In this document: in pieces, positions 17,587-25,497 of the stretch | Layout of the letters: the number at the start of each line of letters is the position of its first letter | Position numbering within the stretch: position 1 is the stretch's first letter | Source of the DNA: Acutalibacter sp. 1XD8-36 | Lineage (GTDB): Bacteria; Bacillota; Clostridia; Oscillospirales; Acutalibacteraceae | Assembly: GCF_009917525.1 (NCBI RefSeq) | Contig: NZ_QZDU01000007.1 | Span: 62,001-126,000 of the forward strand | Reading direction: 5' to 3' | Length of the DNA stretch: 64,000 bases | The notes under the pieces: generated by a model | Told to the model about the DNA's origin: nothing | The model's input: only the letters and a program-made list of their open reading frames with translations | Databases searched by the model: none | Made by a program: the position numbers and the translations under genes

Positions 17587-18489
17587 ATGAAAGGAATAAT
17601 TACTGAAATCGAAAGGTTTTCACTGCGTGACGGCCCCGGTATACGCACAACGGTATTCTTAAAGGGCTGCAATATGGCCTGTAAATGGTGCCATAACCCG
17701 GAGACCCTGCAGATAAAGCCCCAGCTTATGGTCTATCCGGAGAAATGCCTGGGCTGCGGAGCCTGCGTAAGGGTCTGTCCGTCTGGGGCAAGAACTATTA
17801 AGGACGGAGCTCTGCACTACAGCCGTGCCATCTGCACAGGCTGTGGGGCCTGTGCCAATGACTGCTTTACAGGGGCGCTCATTCTCTCCGGCAGAGAGAT
17901 GACAGTGGAGGAGGTGATGGAGGAAATCCTTCAGGACAGGGCGTATTATAAAAATTCCGGCGGCGGAGTTACCCTCTCCGGCGGGGAGCTGACGACACAG
18001 CCCGAGTTTGCCAGGGCGCTGCTTGAGACAGTAAAGGCGGAGGGGATATCCACGGCCCTTGAGACGAATATGCACGCCCCCTGGCATGTATATGAAAGCC
18101 TGCTGCCCCTAGTGGACCTGGTTATGTTCGACATTAAAATTTTTGACTGCGAGGCCCATAGGAAATGGACCGGGGTAAGTAACGAAAGGGTTCTGGAAAA
18201 TGCCCGGAAACTTGCAAAGACAGGGAAGGATTTTCTTGTCAGGACTCCTGTTATACCCGGGGTCAATGACTCACAGGAGGAGATTGGCAATATCGCTGAG
18301 TTTGCAGGCAGTCTAGGGGGCGCGCAGTATTACGAGCTGCTGCTGTTCAACCCTCTGGGTGAGAGCAAATATCAGGCGCTGCAGACGGACAATCACTTTG
18401 AGGGAGCCAGCCCGTCGCCCGTTAAGACCGCGGACAGGCTGAAGCAAATAGCTGAGGAGCGCTCGGGCATGCCTGTGCGGGTGGGCTGA
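17587..18489 (+). CDS. Glycyl-radical enzyme activating enzyme (radical SAM)
   Basis: A 300-residue radical SAM enzyme that would install the glycyl radical on the GRE encoded next. The SAM-cluster motif is Cys28, Cys32, Cys35 (GCNMACKWC). It is followed by an inserted ferredoxin-like domain with two CxxCxxCxxxC sets, Cys54/57/60/64 and Cys83/86/89/93. This two-extra-cluster layout is the one found in activases of non-PFL glycyl radical enzymes such as dehydratases, decarboxylases and lyases. The SAM-binding motif GGGVTLSGGE is near residues 122-131. The following gene begins about 40 bases later. Confidence 0.94.
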   Translation: MKGIITEIERFSLRDGPGIRTTVFLKGCNMACKWCHNPETLQIKPQLMVYPEKCLGCGACVRVCPSGARTIKDGALHYSRAICTGCGACANDCFTGALILSGREMTVEEVMEEILQDRAYYKNSGGGVTLSGGELTTQPEFARALLETVKAEGISTALETNMHAPWHVYESLLPLVDLVMFDIKIFDCEAHRKWTGVSNERVLENARKLAKTGKDFLVRTPVIPGVNDSQEEIGNIAEFAGSLGGAQYYELLLFNPLGESKYQALQTDNHFEGASPSPVKTADRLKQIAEERSGMPVRVG

Positions 18490-18527
18490 ACTTATGGAAG
18501 CGTCACATTATAGAAAGGATGTGCAGT

Positions 18528-20735
18528 ATGGAAAACAGGGTAAATATCTTTAGTCCGGACGAGCTGATGGATTATGGGCGCAGGATAAAGATACTCAGAC
18601 AGCGCAAGCTGGAGGAGACGAAAATTAAATCGAAGATGAAAGTATACCAGGACGGCGACGACTATGGCAGCGTTCCGGCCCCGGAGGATTACGAGTTTAA
18701 GTGTATCCCAAACCATGAAAACGGCTCCTGGTATGGCTATGAGGGCTGGAGCAGAAACTTCCATAAGCTGATGAGCGAGCACCCGGTATATATCGACTCG
18801 GTGGACGCGTTCTCATGCCGGTGGATGTACAGCATGATATGGTTTGATGAAAAGTCACCGGAAAAGGGGCTTAACTGGAATCCGGATTACTCCTACGACT
18901 ACCTGAAGCCAGAACAGGAGCTTTACGGTATAGTGCCCGGAATAGGCTCTGACGCCCACTTTGGAGGCGACTATGAGCTGGGCCTGTCCCTGGGCTGGGG
19001 AGGACTGCTGGATAAGCTGGCGGTCTACAGGGAGAAGAACCCGGAGCATAGGGCGTTCTACGACGCCGAAGAGCTGGTGATACACGGCATACAGAACTGG
19101 ATGAACAGAGCTATAGATGAGGCCGAGCGGCTGGCGGAAATAGAGCAGCATCCTGTTCTCAAAGACAATTTATTGCAGATGGTTAAGGTCAACAGGAATA
19201 TTGTCAGCGGAGCTCCGCAGACCATGCGGGAGGCTTGCCAGTGGGTCTGCTGGTTTAATATGGCAAGCCGTACCTACAACCGGGACGGAGCCGGTTTCCA
19301 GCTGGACCAGGTGTTAAAGCGCTACTACGACGCAGACCTGGCAACAGGGCGCATAACCCGGGAGGAGGCGGTTTTCTATATCGCCTGCCTGCTTTTAAAC
19401 GACCCGCACTACTACCAGATAGGCGGCACAGACGGACAGGGCAATTCACTTCTCAGCGAGTTCAGCGATATGGTGCTGGAGGGCGCTGATATGCTGGATT
19501 CGGCCTGCAATATCACTGTGCGGGTGGACAGGAACATAGACCGGGACTTTCTGCACAGAGCAGTGGATTATCTCTTTAAAAACCGAAACGGCTGGCCCCG
19601 CTTCTCCGGCGACGAGGCATTGAATGAGGGATTTATGCGGCTGGGCTACCCGGAGAGCCTTGCCAGGAAACGGATTGCAGTTGGGTGCCACTGGATGAGC
19701 CTGCCGGGGCTTGAGTACTGCCTTAACGACTGCGTGAAAATAAACTGCGCCAAGGTGTTTGAGATTGCCCTTGATGAGATGATGGGCGGCGAGGGACCGT
19801 ATTCCACAGAAAGGCTTTGGGGGCTTTACGAGAGGCACATGCTCCGGGCGGTGGAGGTTACCGCTGAGGGGATAGCCTTCCATCTGAAGTACCAGCAGTA
19901 TAATGAGCCTGAGCTTATGTTGAATCTAATAAGCCACGGACCGGTGGAGAAGGGGCTTGACATGACCTGCGGCGGGGCGATGTACTACAATATGTGCATG
20001 GACGGCACGGCAATCGCTACCGTAGCCGACTCCTTCGGTGCCCTTCAGCAGCGGGTGGAAAAGGAAGGAAGGCTGGGCTGGCAGGAGCTTTACAGGCACT
20101 TGAAGACCGACTTCCGAGAAGAGGGGGGAGAGATAGTCAGGCGAATGCTGGCCTCCAGCCCGCGATACGGCGGCGGGGACACCATAAGCGACCGCTGGGC
20201 CCAGAAGCTTTCGGAGTCCTACGCCGGGCAGGTACGCAGTGTCAGCGGGAGATATCCGGGATGTGAGTTCATCCCCGGATGGTTTAGCTGGTCCAACACT
20301 ATTGTGCTGGGCAAGCAGGTCGGAGCCACACCCAACGGACGCCACGCCTTCGAGCCCATAAACCATGGGGCCAATCCCCACCCCGGCTTCCGCAGGGATG
20401 GGGCGCTCACAGCAATGAGCAACTCCATTTGCGCCATCCAGCCAGGCTACGGCAACACGGCTCCCGTCCAGCTGGAGCTGGACCCAGGCATGGGCAGGGG
20501 AGAGGAAGCTGTGCAGAAAATCGCAGACTACATCCTGACACTGTTTCAGCAGGGAGGAACGCTGCTGAACATCAACATCATCGACAGCAGGCAGATACTG
20601 GAGGCGGACAAGGACCCGGATAAATACCCCGACCTGGTGGTGCGCGTCACCGGATTCACAGCCTACTTCTGTTCGCTGACACCGGAGTTCCGTAAGCTGG
20701 TGGTGGACAGGATTTTAGTGCAGGGCGGGGCTTAG
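18528..20735 (+). CDS. Glycyl radical enzyme of unassigned substrate, atypical active site
   Basis: A 735-residue PFL-fold glycyl radical enzyme. The glycyl motif RVTGFTAYF places the radical at Gly709. The thiyl loop reads VGCHWMSLPG with Cys387; aligned relatives usually have G-C-V-E, so the glutamate two residues after the cysteine is replaced by Trp and Val by His. GATPNGR near residue 603 is conserved. An ATG at 18519 touches the ribosome site, so I start at the ATG at 18528 with AGAAAGG nine bases upstream. It is somewhat shorter than the usual 780-850 residues. The operon (importer, three dehydrogenases, isomerase) suggests a carbohydrate-derived substrate. It does not match any family I can name with confidence. 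Confidence 0.92.
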   Translation: MENRVNIFSPDELMDYGRRIKILRQRKLEETKIKSKMKVYQDGDDYGSVPAPEDYEFKCIPNHENGSWYGYEGWSRNFHKLMSEHPVYIDSVDAFSCRWMYSMIWFDEKSPEKGLNWNPDYSYDYLKPEQELYGIVPGIGSDAHFGGDYELGLSLGWGGLLDKLAVYREKNPEHRAFYDAEELVIHGIQNWMNRAIDEAERLAEIEQHPVLKDNLLQMVKVNRNIVSGAPQTMREACQWVCWFNMASRTYNRDGAGFQLDQVLKRYYDADLATGRITREEAVFYIACLLLNDPHYYQIGGTDGQGNSLLSEFSDMVLEGADMLDSACNITVRVDRNIDRDFLHRAVDYLFKNRNGWPRFSGDEALNEGFMRLGYPESLARKRIAVGCHWMSLPGLEYCLNDCVKINCAKVFEIALDEMMGGEGPYSTERLWGLYERHMLRAVEVTAEGIAFHLKYQQYNEPELMLNLISHGPVEKGLDMTCGGAMYYNMCMDGTAIATVADSFGALQQRVEKEGRLGWQELYRHLKTDFREEGGEIVRRMLASSPRYGGGDTISDRWAQKLSESYAGQVRSVSGRYPGCEFIPGWFSWSNTIVLGKQVGATPNGRHAFEPINHGANPHPGFRRDGALTAMSNSICAIQPGYGNTAPVQLELDPGMGRGEEAVQKIADYILTLFQQGGTLLNINIIDSRQILEADKDPDKYPDLVVRVTGFTAYFCSLTPEFRKLVVDRILVQGGA

Positions 20736-20795
20736 GGAAAGCATAACTAGAGTTTTTAGTCATCTTATTGTAAATTAATACAACTTCAGAAAGCG

Positions 20796-20827
20796 AAAAT
20801 CCCTCCTTTAACCCAAGGCGGGATTTT
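20796..20827 (+). terminator. Terminator after the GRE operon
   Basis: AAAATCCC pairs with GGGATTTT and an inner CC/GG pair extends the stem. The A and T flanks make it usable from both strands, so it can serve both the GRE operon and the decayed minus-strand gene to its right. Confidence 0.7.
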
Positions 20828-20864
20828 ACTTTTGCCCGAGTTTTTACTTTGACTAACGCACTTT

Positions 20865-22110
20865 TTAAGCTTCCGTCAGATAATTCTTCACTATCATCGC
20901 CGTCTCAGCCCTGGTGGCAAACCCCTTGGGGTCCAGGAGATTTCCGGGCTTCCCGCTTATAATCTCATGCTCCACCGCCCACCGCAGGGCGTTCCTTGCG
21001 TACTTGCTGGCCTTGCTGGCATCATTAAACCCGAGCTCAGCGTCCGGCTCAGGGCTGCCCGCATACCGCCAGAGCATAGCAGCCAGCTGTTCCCGGGTTA
21101 TAGGGTCACCGGGGCCAAAGCGTCCGTCGCTATAGCCGCTGACAACCCCCTTGCCGGCGGCCCAGCTCACAGCTTTGGCGTATCAGCTCCCGAGCCTGAT
21201 GTCCCTAAACCTGCCGTCGATAGCTACCTCAGGTTGTCCAGGGTGATTTTCACCCGCATGGCATTCTCCAGCTTGCTGGGGTTTTTATAGAGGCTGTCCA
21301 GCTCGGTGGGTACTTTGCTGATACCTGTATCCATGACAAGCTGGAATTGATTCTGTCCTTATCAGCGGGCGGGTCGGGGAGAATCCTTTGCCACTTGGCG
21401 TATATGGTAAGCAGGACGGTGACAGGGTAGGCTGTGCTGCTGCCAATAAGGATTTGACCTGTGCCGGTGATGGCACCCAGCTTGCTGAGGTCGGTATCAT
21501 CAGGGAATATAGCCGCTCCGTTCACTACCAAGGTTCCGTTATTTGTGTAGTATTCAGCCAGCGTGTCCTTGGTAATCGTTCTCTTTGCCGTAGCGTCCAA
21601 TGTTACATTTTTCGGAATGGTGAGAGATGTTCCGGCAGGTATGATGATTTCACTTTTTGTGGTGATACCATTGGTATCAGTCGTGCCGATTGTAGTGAAC
21701 CCAGCATGGAAAATGGCGTCTCCATAGGCTGTAAACTTATCGTGCCTGTTAGACTCTTCTATAAACCTGCCGGGTTTGCCCAGAGGCGTTTACTGTGCCG
21801 CTGCCCTCGATTGAGCCATAGTTTCGGATTCCAATGGCGCAGATAAGCATGCCGTCATTTATCAGCCTGCTTCCGGGAACAGAGAGATAGAGCGCCGGAG
21901 TCTCAGCCTCCACACCGCTTGGAATTGTCAAGGAGGCCGGAAGCCGGTTCCAGGCGGAGCCATCAAAATACAGTAACGAAAGGCTGATAAAAGCCGTTGA
22001 CGGTGCAGGCATGGATTCATTCCACACCAGACTGCCGCAAATATAGGCAGAACCGACACTTGTCACTTGATGGGTAGATTCATCATAAATGCAGTTTGCG
22101 TGCTAAATAA
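20865..22110 (-). pseudogene. Decayed S-layer-homology-domain surface protein
   Basis: Read on the minus strand, the C-terminal end has two clear SLH modules, with AVSWAAGKGVVSGYSDGRF and ITREQLAAMLWRYAG in the first and ALRWAVEHEIISG in the second. Upstream, fragments in different frames (about 21250-21600 and 21749-22066) look like repetitive beta-rich surface-protein sequence. The pieces are separated by frameshifts and by an in-frame TGA at 21183-21185, where the SLH consensus expects an aromatic or small residue (G-S-x-Y-A). No intact start with ribosome site is seen. It is best read as a once larger cell-wall protein that has been inactivated. Confidence 0.7.
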
Positions 22111-22274
22111 TTATGTGCACTCATTTTAAAAATTCAACCCCTTTTTATGAATTTTTTGTAAATTATATGAAGCCGCTATGGAACAATTTTTTCTGACGTT
22201 ATCATATTATACTGATTTTGAGGTTTATTGTACACTCACTGGGTTGGGTAGTATGGAGAGACTTTTAGGATAGG

Positions 22275-22300
22275 AAAAGGCCGCCCCATTCCGGAGCGGC
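22275..22300 (-). terminator. Minus-strand terminator after the aldo/keto reductase remnant
   Basis: On the minus strand GCCGCTCC pairs with GGGGCGGC around a five-base loop, followed by CTTTT. It lies about 70 bases past the reductase stop. The AT-rich stretch from 22110 to 22270 shows no gene. Confidence 0.7.
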
Positions 22301-22371
22301 TGATTCTAGGCAAATATAGCCTTAATATTGACAATTCTTCTTATACACGGTTGAAGAATGTCCGGCTTTCC

Positions 22372-23004
22372 TCACTCTCCAAATATATCCACAGCCTTCT
22401 GCATATGCTCCACAATCTTCACCCCAAAGGGGCACCGTGTCTCGCACTGGCCGCACTTCACACAGGCGCCGGCTTTGACGCTCAGCACATTATAGTGCTC
22501 CCGGACTGTCTCTGGCACCATATGCTGGGCCTCGCACAAATCTGCAAATTTGTTCACGCTGGCGATGTCAATTCCCGCAGTACAGGGAGCACAGTGCCCG
22601 CAGTACATGCACTTGTCGGTGAAGGGGTGGGCAGGGCAGCTGCTGAGCAGCTTTGCGTAATCCCTCTCCGCGTCGCCGGCGTCACAGTAGGCGACCGCTT
22701 CCATCAGCTCCTCCTTATTGACGGCCCCTGCCAGGACCGTCGCCACGCCGGGCCGGGTCAGGCAGTAGTGCAGGCACTGGGCGACGCTCATAGCCGCGCC
22801 AAAGGGGGAGGCCTCGGCGCTCAGCAGGGCCCCGCCGCCGTAGGGCTTCATTACGGTGATAGCAACGCCCTGGCTCTCACAGAGGCTGTAAAGCTCCTGC
22901 CGCTCCGGGTCAATATTTGAGAGCACAGTCTCATAGCTGGCCTTATCGAACATTACGTTAATGTCCTCGTTAGGCGGCAGGACGCTTGTGATATAATAGG
23001 ACAA
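22372..23004 (-). pseudogene. Aldo/keto reductase with C-terminal 4Fe-4S domain, 5' half missing
   Basis: The minus-strand frame encodes about 200 residues matching the C-terminal half of Clostridia aldo/keto reductases: barrel segment GVAITVMKPYGGGALL, then QCLHYCLTRPGVATVLAG, then two ferredoxin-type clusters (CMYCGHCAPC and CVKCGQCETRC). Full-length relatives have about 370-380 residues, so the first 170 or so, including the catalytic Tyr/Lys region, are absent. Recognisable reductase sequence stops at LPPNEDI, about position 22980. The few codons beyond that (to 23004) are unrelated. The simplest explanation is insertion of the conjugative element into this gene. Confidence 0.8.
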
Positions 23005-23050
23005 AACCTGGGAACCCGCATGATTACTGGGGTTTTGCTGATTTTGTCCG
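22981..23050. other. Candidate left attachment junction with inverted repeat
   Basis: GGACAAAA (22999-23006) is inverted as TTTTGTCC (23042-23049). A second overlapping pair, CAAAACC (23002-23008) and GGTTTTG (23031-23037), lies inside. Such arms beside a gene breakpoint are what a tyrosine-recombinase core or arm site could look like, but no second copy is available in the window for comparison. Confidence 0.4.
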
Positions 23051-23127
23051 GATCAGACGTCTATAAAATGGGGGTTCAAGCTTAGAAATTGGGGTGAGGC
23101 ATTAAAAACTGAATTATCCTTTAGGTT

Positions 23128-23158
23128 AAAGCCGGGTGCATACAGTACCCGGCTTTCG
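23128..23158 (+). terminator. Hairpin/terminator before the first element gene
   Basis: A ten-base perfect stem (AAAGCCGGGT with ACCCGGCTTT). Symmetric A and T flanks allow use on both strands. It would insulate the element from chromosomal transcription. Confidence 0.6.
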
Positions 23159-23189
23159 TCATAGAAAATTTGAATAAGGAGGTCCTGCC

Positions 23190-24464
23190 ATGAAATGTCT
23201 GCATAAATACCAATGGGTCAAGCTACCCCGCAGCGCCCTGCCCACGGGCAAGGGCCTCATGGGAGCGTGGATGAAGCTCGCCAGCCGTGCGGCGTTCCGT
23301 AAGGGCAAGGCTTACTATTGCGGCTATGAGAATGCCGTAGAGCCCGGTATGTGGGCAGGAGGAATTGTGGGGCTAAAGGCTATCCTCGGTGTCAGGAGCC
23401 GTACTAAGGCTTTGGAAGCGCTGGAAAAGCTATCCCAACTTGGCTATCTGACCTACGGACTGGACAAAGAAACAAGGAAGCTAACCTACCAAATCGCCGA
23501 TTGGGTTGTCAAGTGTTCCGGCAAGGAGTGCATGGATGGGGCCGTATATACAACAGATGGCTATGGCTTTCTGTGCCTACCCCGGAACATCACAGAACGG
23601 TTAGCAGAACAAAACTATAAATTTGAAGAAACCGATGCCTGGCTCGATTTATGGTGTCACACAGTATGGGAGGACCCGGATAACGGGTTCTCCTTTTTAA
23701 CGCCCACCGTACAATATGGCAAGTACGGCGCTAACCTGACTTTGGAAACCCTGGGACAACGATGGGGCTGGGAGAAGACCAAGGTATGGAGGTTCTTGAA
23801 GAAGCATGGGGATGCCTTCACTCTGTACCGTCTGCCCGGCAGCTATGGCTGTCTCATTTTTAATAAAGCGTACCCAACGGGTACGGAGGTTTCACTGCCC
23901 GACCAGAGTGAAGTTGTGCGTATTTTTGAGGAAATACGTTTTTATGGCGCGAATACGCACAAGGGAAACGTGGGACAATCGCGCTTTGGCAAGCTGGTGG
24001 CCTGGTTCAGCAGGAAGTTGAAATTCCCTGCCAGCGCCCCGGCACAAGAAAGCCGCGTTGCACTTTCGCCCCCTATAATACGCGCGTATATTTCTCCACT
24101 CATGAATAGTAAGAACTGTAATTATGACTGCAAGGGTTGTTGTTATAGTAATCCTACAGTTATAGAGAATCACAGGAGCAATAGGGAAATTCTGCCTATT
24201 GACCTCTTGAAAACGGCAAAGGAGTTTTTTGACTATGGAGAACAGGAAAGATTTGACATACGAACAGCAGGAAGCACAGATGAGCGAGAAATCCCAGGCA
24301 TTTATCAATATGCTCACCAGGCGTGGGATTCTAGCCGACCAGAACATCAGCGACGAGAAAGCCCGCGCCGCCAAGCAGAGGAAACGGCGGGACAGCTATC
24401 ACAACACGCTGCTGCTTTTGCAGAACTACCGTACCTTGCTATGGGTGATGGAATGTTTTCCTGA
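23190..24464 (+). CDS. Element protein with winged-helix-like segments, function unknown
   Basis: A 424-residue frame starting at an ATG with AAGGAGG upstream. Two stretches look like winged-helix units, one around residues 60-105 (GIVGLKAILGVRSRTKALEAL) and one around 180-215 (LTLETLGQRWGWEKTKVWRFLK). A DNA-binding or replication-initiation role is therefore possible but unproven. The last 80 or so residues overlap the next gene in another frame and have the odd composition of an out-of-frame reading. A lost stop or frameshift near 24230 is suspected, and the true protein is probably about 350 residues. Confidence 0.6.
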   Translation: MKCLHKYQWVKLPRSALPTGKGLMGAWMKLASRAAFRKGKAYYCGYENAVEPGMWAGGIVGLKAILGVRSRTKALEALEKLSQLGYLTYGLDKETRKLTYQIADWVVKCSGKECMDGAVYTTDGYGFLCLPRNITERLAEQNYKFEETDAWLDLWCHTVWEDPDNGFSFLTPTVQYGKYGANLTLETLGQRWGWEKTKVWRFLKKHGDAFTLYRLPGSYGCLIFNKAYPTGTEVSLPDQSEVVRIFEEIRFYGANTHKGNVGQSRFGKLVAWFSRKLKFPASAPAQESRVALSPPIIRAYISPLMNSKNCNYDCKGCCYSNPTVIENHRSNREILPIDLLKTAKEFFDYGEQERFDIRTAGSTDEREIPGIYQYAHQAWDSSRPEHQRRESPRRQAEETAGQLSQHAAAFAELPYLAMGDGMFS

Positions 24465-24873
24465 AACGGTTGCGGAGGAGCTGGATCAGCCTCTCGCCAA
24501 CATGGATATGCTGCTGGAGCAGTTGGATCTGCAGCTTGCTATGGGTAACCGCAAGCTGGAAACCCGATTGGAGGGGGCCAAGAAAACCCGGATCCTGCTG
24601 GACAGGGTACACGACGCCCTGACCGTCCTCAAGCAGAAGCCCGGAAACGGCAAAAAGCTCTACAAGCTCATCTATCTGACCTACATAGGCCCGGAGAAAT
24701 TCACCCATACTGAGCTGCTTTATCAGCTTGACGTTTCCTCCCGGCACTATTATCGGCTTCGTCAGCAGGCCATTTCCATTCTTTCATTGCGTTTGTGGTC
24801 AGCCCCTTCTGCGGATATTGAGCTGGTGCTGGATATGCTGGCACTTTTGGAGGAGCTGGAGGGGACTTTATAA
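24235..24873 (+). CDS. Hypothetical helical element protein
   Basis: A 212-residue protein starting at the ATG at 24235, with AAAGGAG ten bases upstream; a TTG two codons earlier is less likely. It is strongly helical with a basic stretch (AAKQRKRRD) near residue 46 and a C-terminal segment YQLDVSSRHYYRLRQQAISIL that resembles the helix-turn-helix of ArpU-type or sigma-region-4-like transcription regulators. That resemblance is by eye only. It overlaps the preceding frame by about 230 bases, which is unusual. It may be a regulator of the transfer genes that follow. Confidence 0.6.
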   Translation: MENRKDLTYEQQEAQMSEKSQAFINMLTRRGILADQNISDEKARAAKQRKRRDSYHNTLLLLQNYRTLLWVMECFPETVAEELDQPLANMDMLLEQLDLQLAMGNRKLETRLEGAKKTRILLDRVHDALTVLKQKPGNGKKLYKLIYLTYIGPEKFTHTELLYQLDVSSRHYYRLRQQAISILSLRLWSAPSADIELVLDMLALLEELEGTL

Positions 24874-24969
24874 GAAATTTTTTGAGATTCTTTCAAGATT
24901 TTTCCTCAAAAACAAGCCAAAAATCGCAAATGGCAGAAAAGTGGCGCAAAATTGGCAAGTCTTTTGCCG

Positions 24970-24998
24970 ATGACAGACGATTGAAAATGTGGTATAGT
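24970..24998 (+). promoter_or_regulatory. Promoter of the transfer operon
   Basis: ATGACA (24970-24975), a 17-base spacer and TATAGT (24993-24998), each hexamer one base off consensus. It lies directly ahead of the two-hairpin leader and the type IV secretion genes. Confidence 0.6.
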
Positions 24999-25004
24999 TG
25001 TATC

Positions 25005-25087
25005 GTACCAAATTGGGGGTAGCGAAGAGTTCGATTGAAAACGAACTCTCAAGGCCGTTTTGAGCAGACGCTTGAAACGGTTTTTTT
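25005..25087 (+). ncRNA. Two-hairpin leader with terminator ahead of transfer genes
   Basis: A predicted leader of about 80 bases. The first hairpin is AGAGTTCG with CGAACTCT (25026-25049). The second is CCGTTTTGAG with CTTGAAACGG (25055-25080), followed by seven T. The second is a bona fide intrinsic terminator located 34 bases before the first transfer gene. Read-through would have to be regulated, or the RNA is a separate small transcript. No competing antiterminator fold was worked out. Confidence 0.55.
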
Positions 25088-25120
25088 GTTACCACAAAAA
25101 TAATTTTCAAGGAGGAACAA

Positions 25121-25480
25121 ATGACAAAACCAAAGAAGAAAGGCCAGCGGCTGGTGACAGCCTACTGGTCGCTGGTGGGAGCCGGGACAGCCGTCATGGT
25201 ATCGCTGCAGCCGGTGTTCGCAGACACCATCTGGAACCGGTTTTCTACCATCATGAAGGACGTGTACGGCCAGTTGGTGACCATCAGCACCATTGTTGCA
25301 GTCACAGCCGCGGCTATCGCCCTGCTGGTGAGGATGATCTCCCGCAACCAGCGCTCGGTGGACGAGGCAACAAGCTGGCTCAAACGGATCGTGGTCACCT
25401 GGATCGTGCTCAACTCGCTGGGCTTTGTGGTCGCGTATCTGCAGCCGCTCATTGCCGGAGGAAAATATACCGGGCCGTAA
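25121..25480 (+). CDS. Small membrane protein, VirB2/TrbC-like pilin candidate
   Basis: A 119-residue protein with a basic N-terminus, a cleavable-looking hydrophobic segment ending in VFADT (about residues 13-35), then two further membrane helices (about 50-70 and 88-108). This matches the size and topology of VirB2-like subunits. It is the first gene of the transfer block, ahead of a VirB6-like protein, where such a subunit usually lies. AAGGAGGAAC precedes the ATG. Sequence identity to a named family is not obvious. Confidence 0.6.
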   Translation: MTKPKKKGQRLVTAYWSLVGAGTAVMVSLQPVFADTIWNRFSTIMKDVYGQLVTISTIVAVTAAAIALLVRMISRNQRSVDEATSWLKRIVVTWIVLNSLGFVVAYLQPLIAGGKYTGP

Positions 25481-25497
25481 GAAAGGAGTGACCGACT

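Noticed and set aside
20735-20865. Possible small gene between the GRE and the SLH remnant
   Set aside because: Only a terminator and AT-rich sequence are present, with no start signal.
22351-22920. Plus-strand 189-codon frame opposite the aldo/keto reductase remnant
   Set aside because: The minus strand shows conserved ferredoxin motifs, so the plus frame is a shadow.
24100-24170. C-x-x-x-C-x-x-C pattern near the end of the 23190 gene, suggesting radical SAM
   Set aside because: It lies at the C-terminus with no TIM-barrel sequence and is followed by an out-of-frame tail. It is probably chance.
25005-25087. Known riboswitch class in the transfer-operon leader
   Set aside because: Two simple hairpins without a recognisable ligand-binding core. 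The context is not metabolic.
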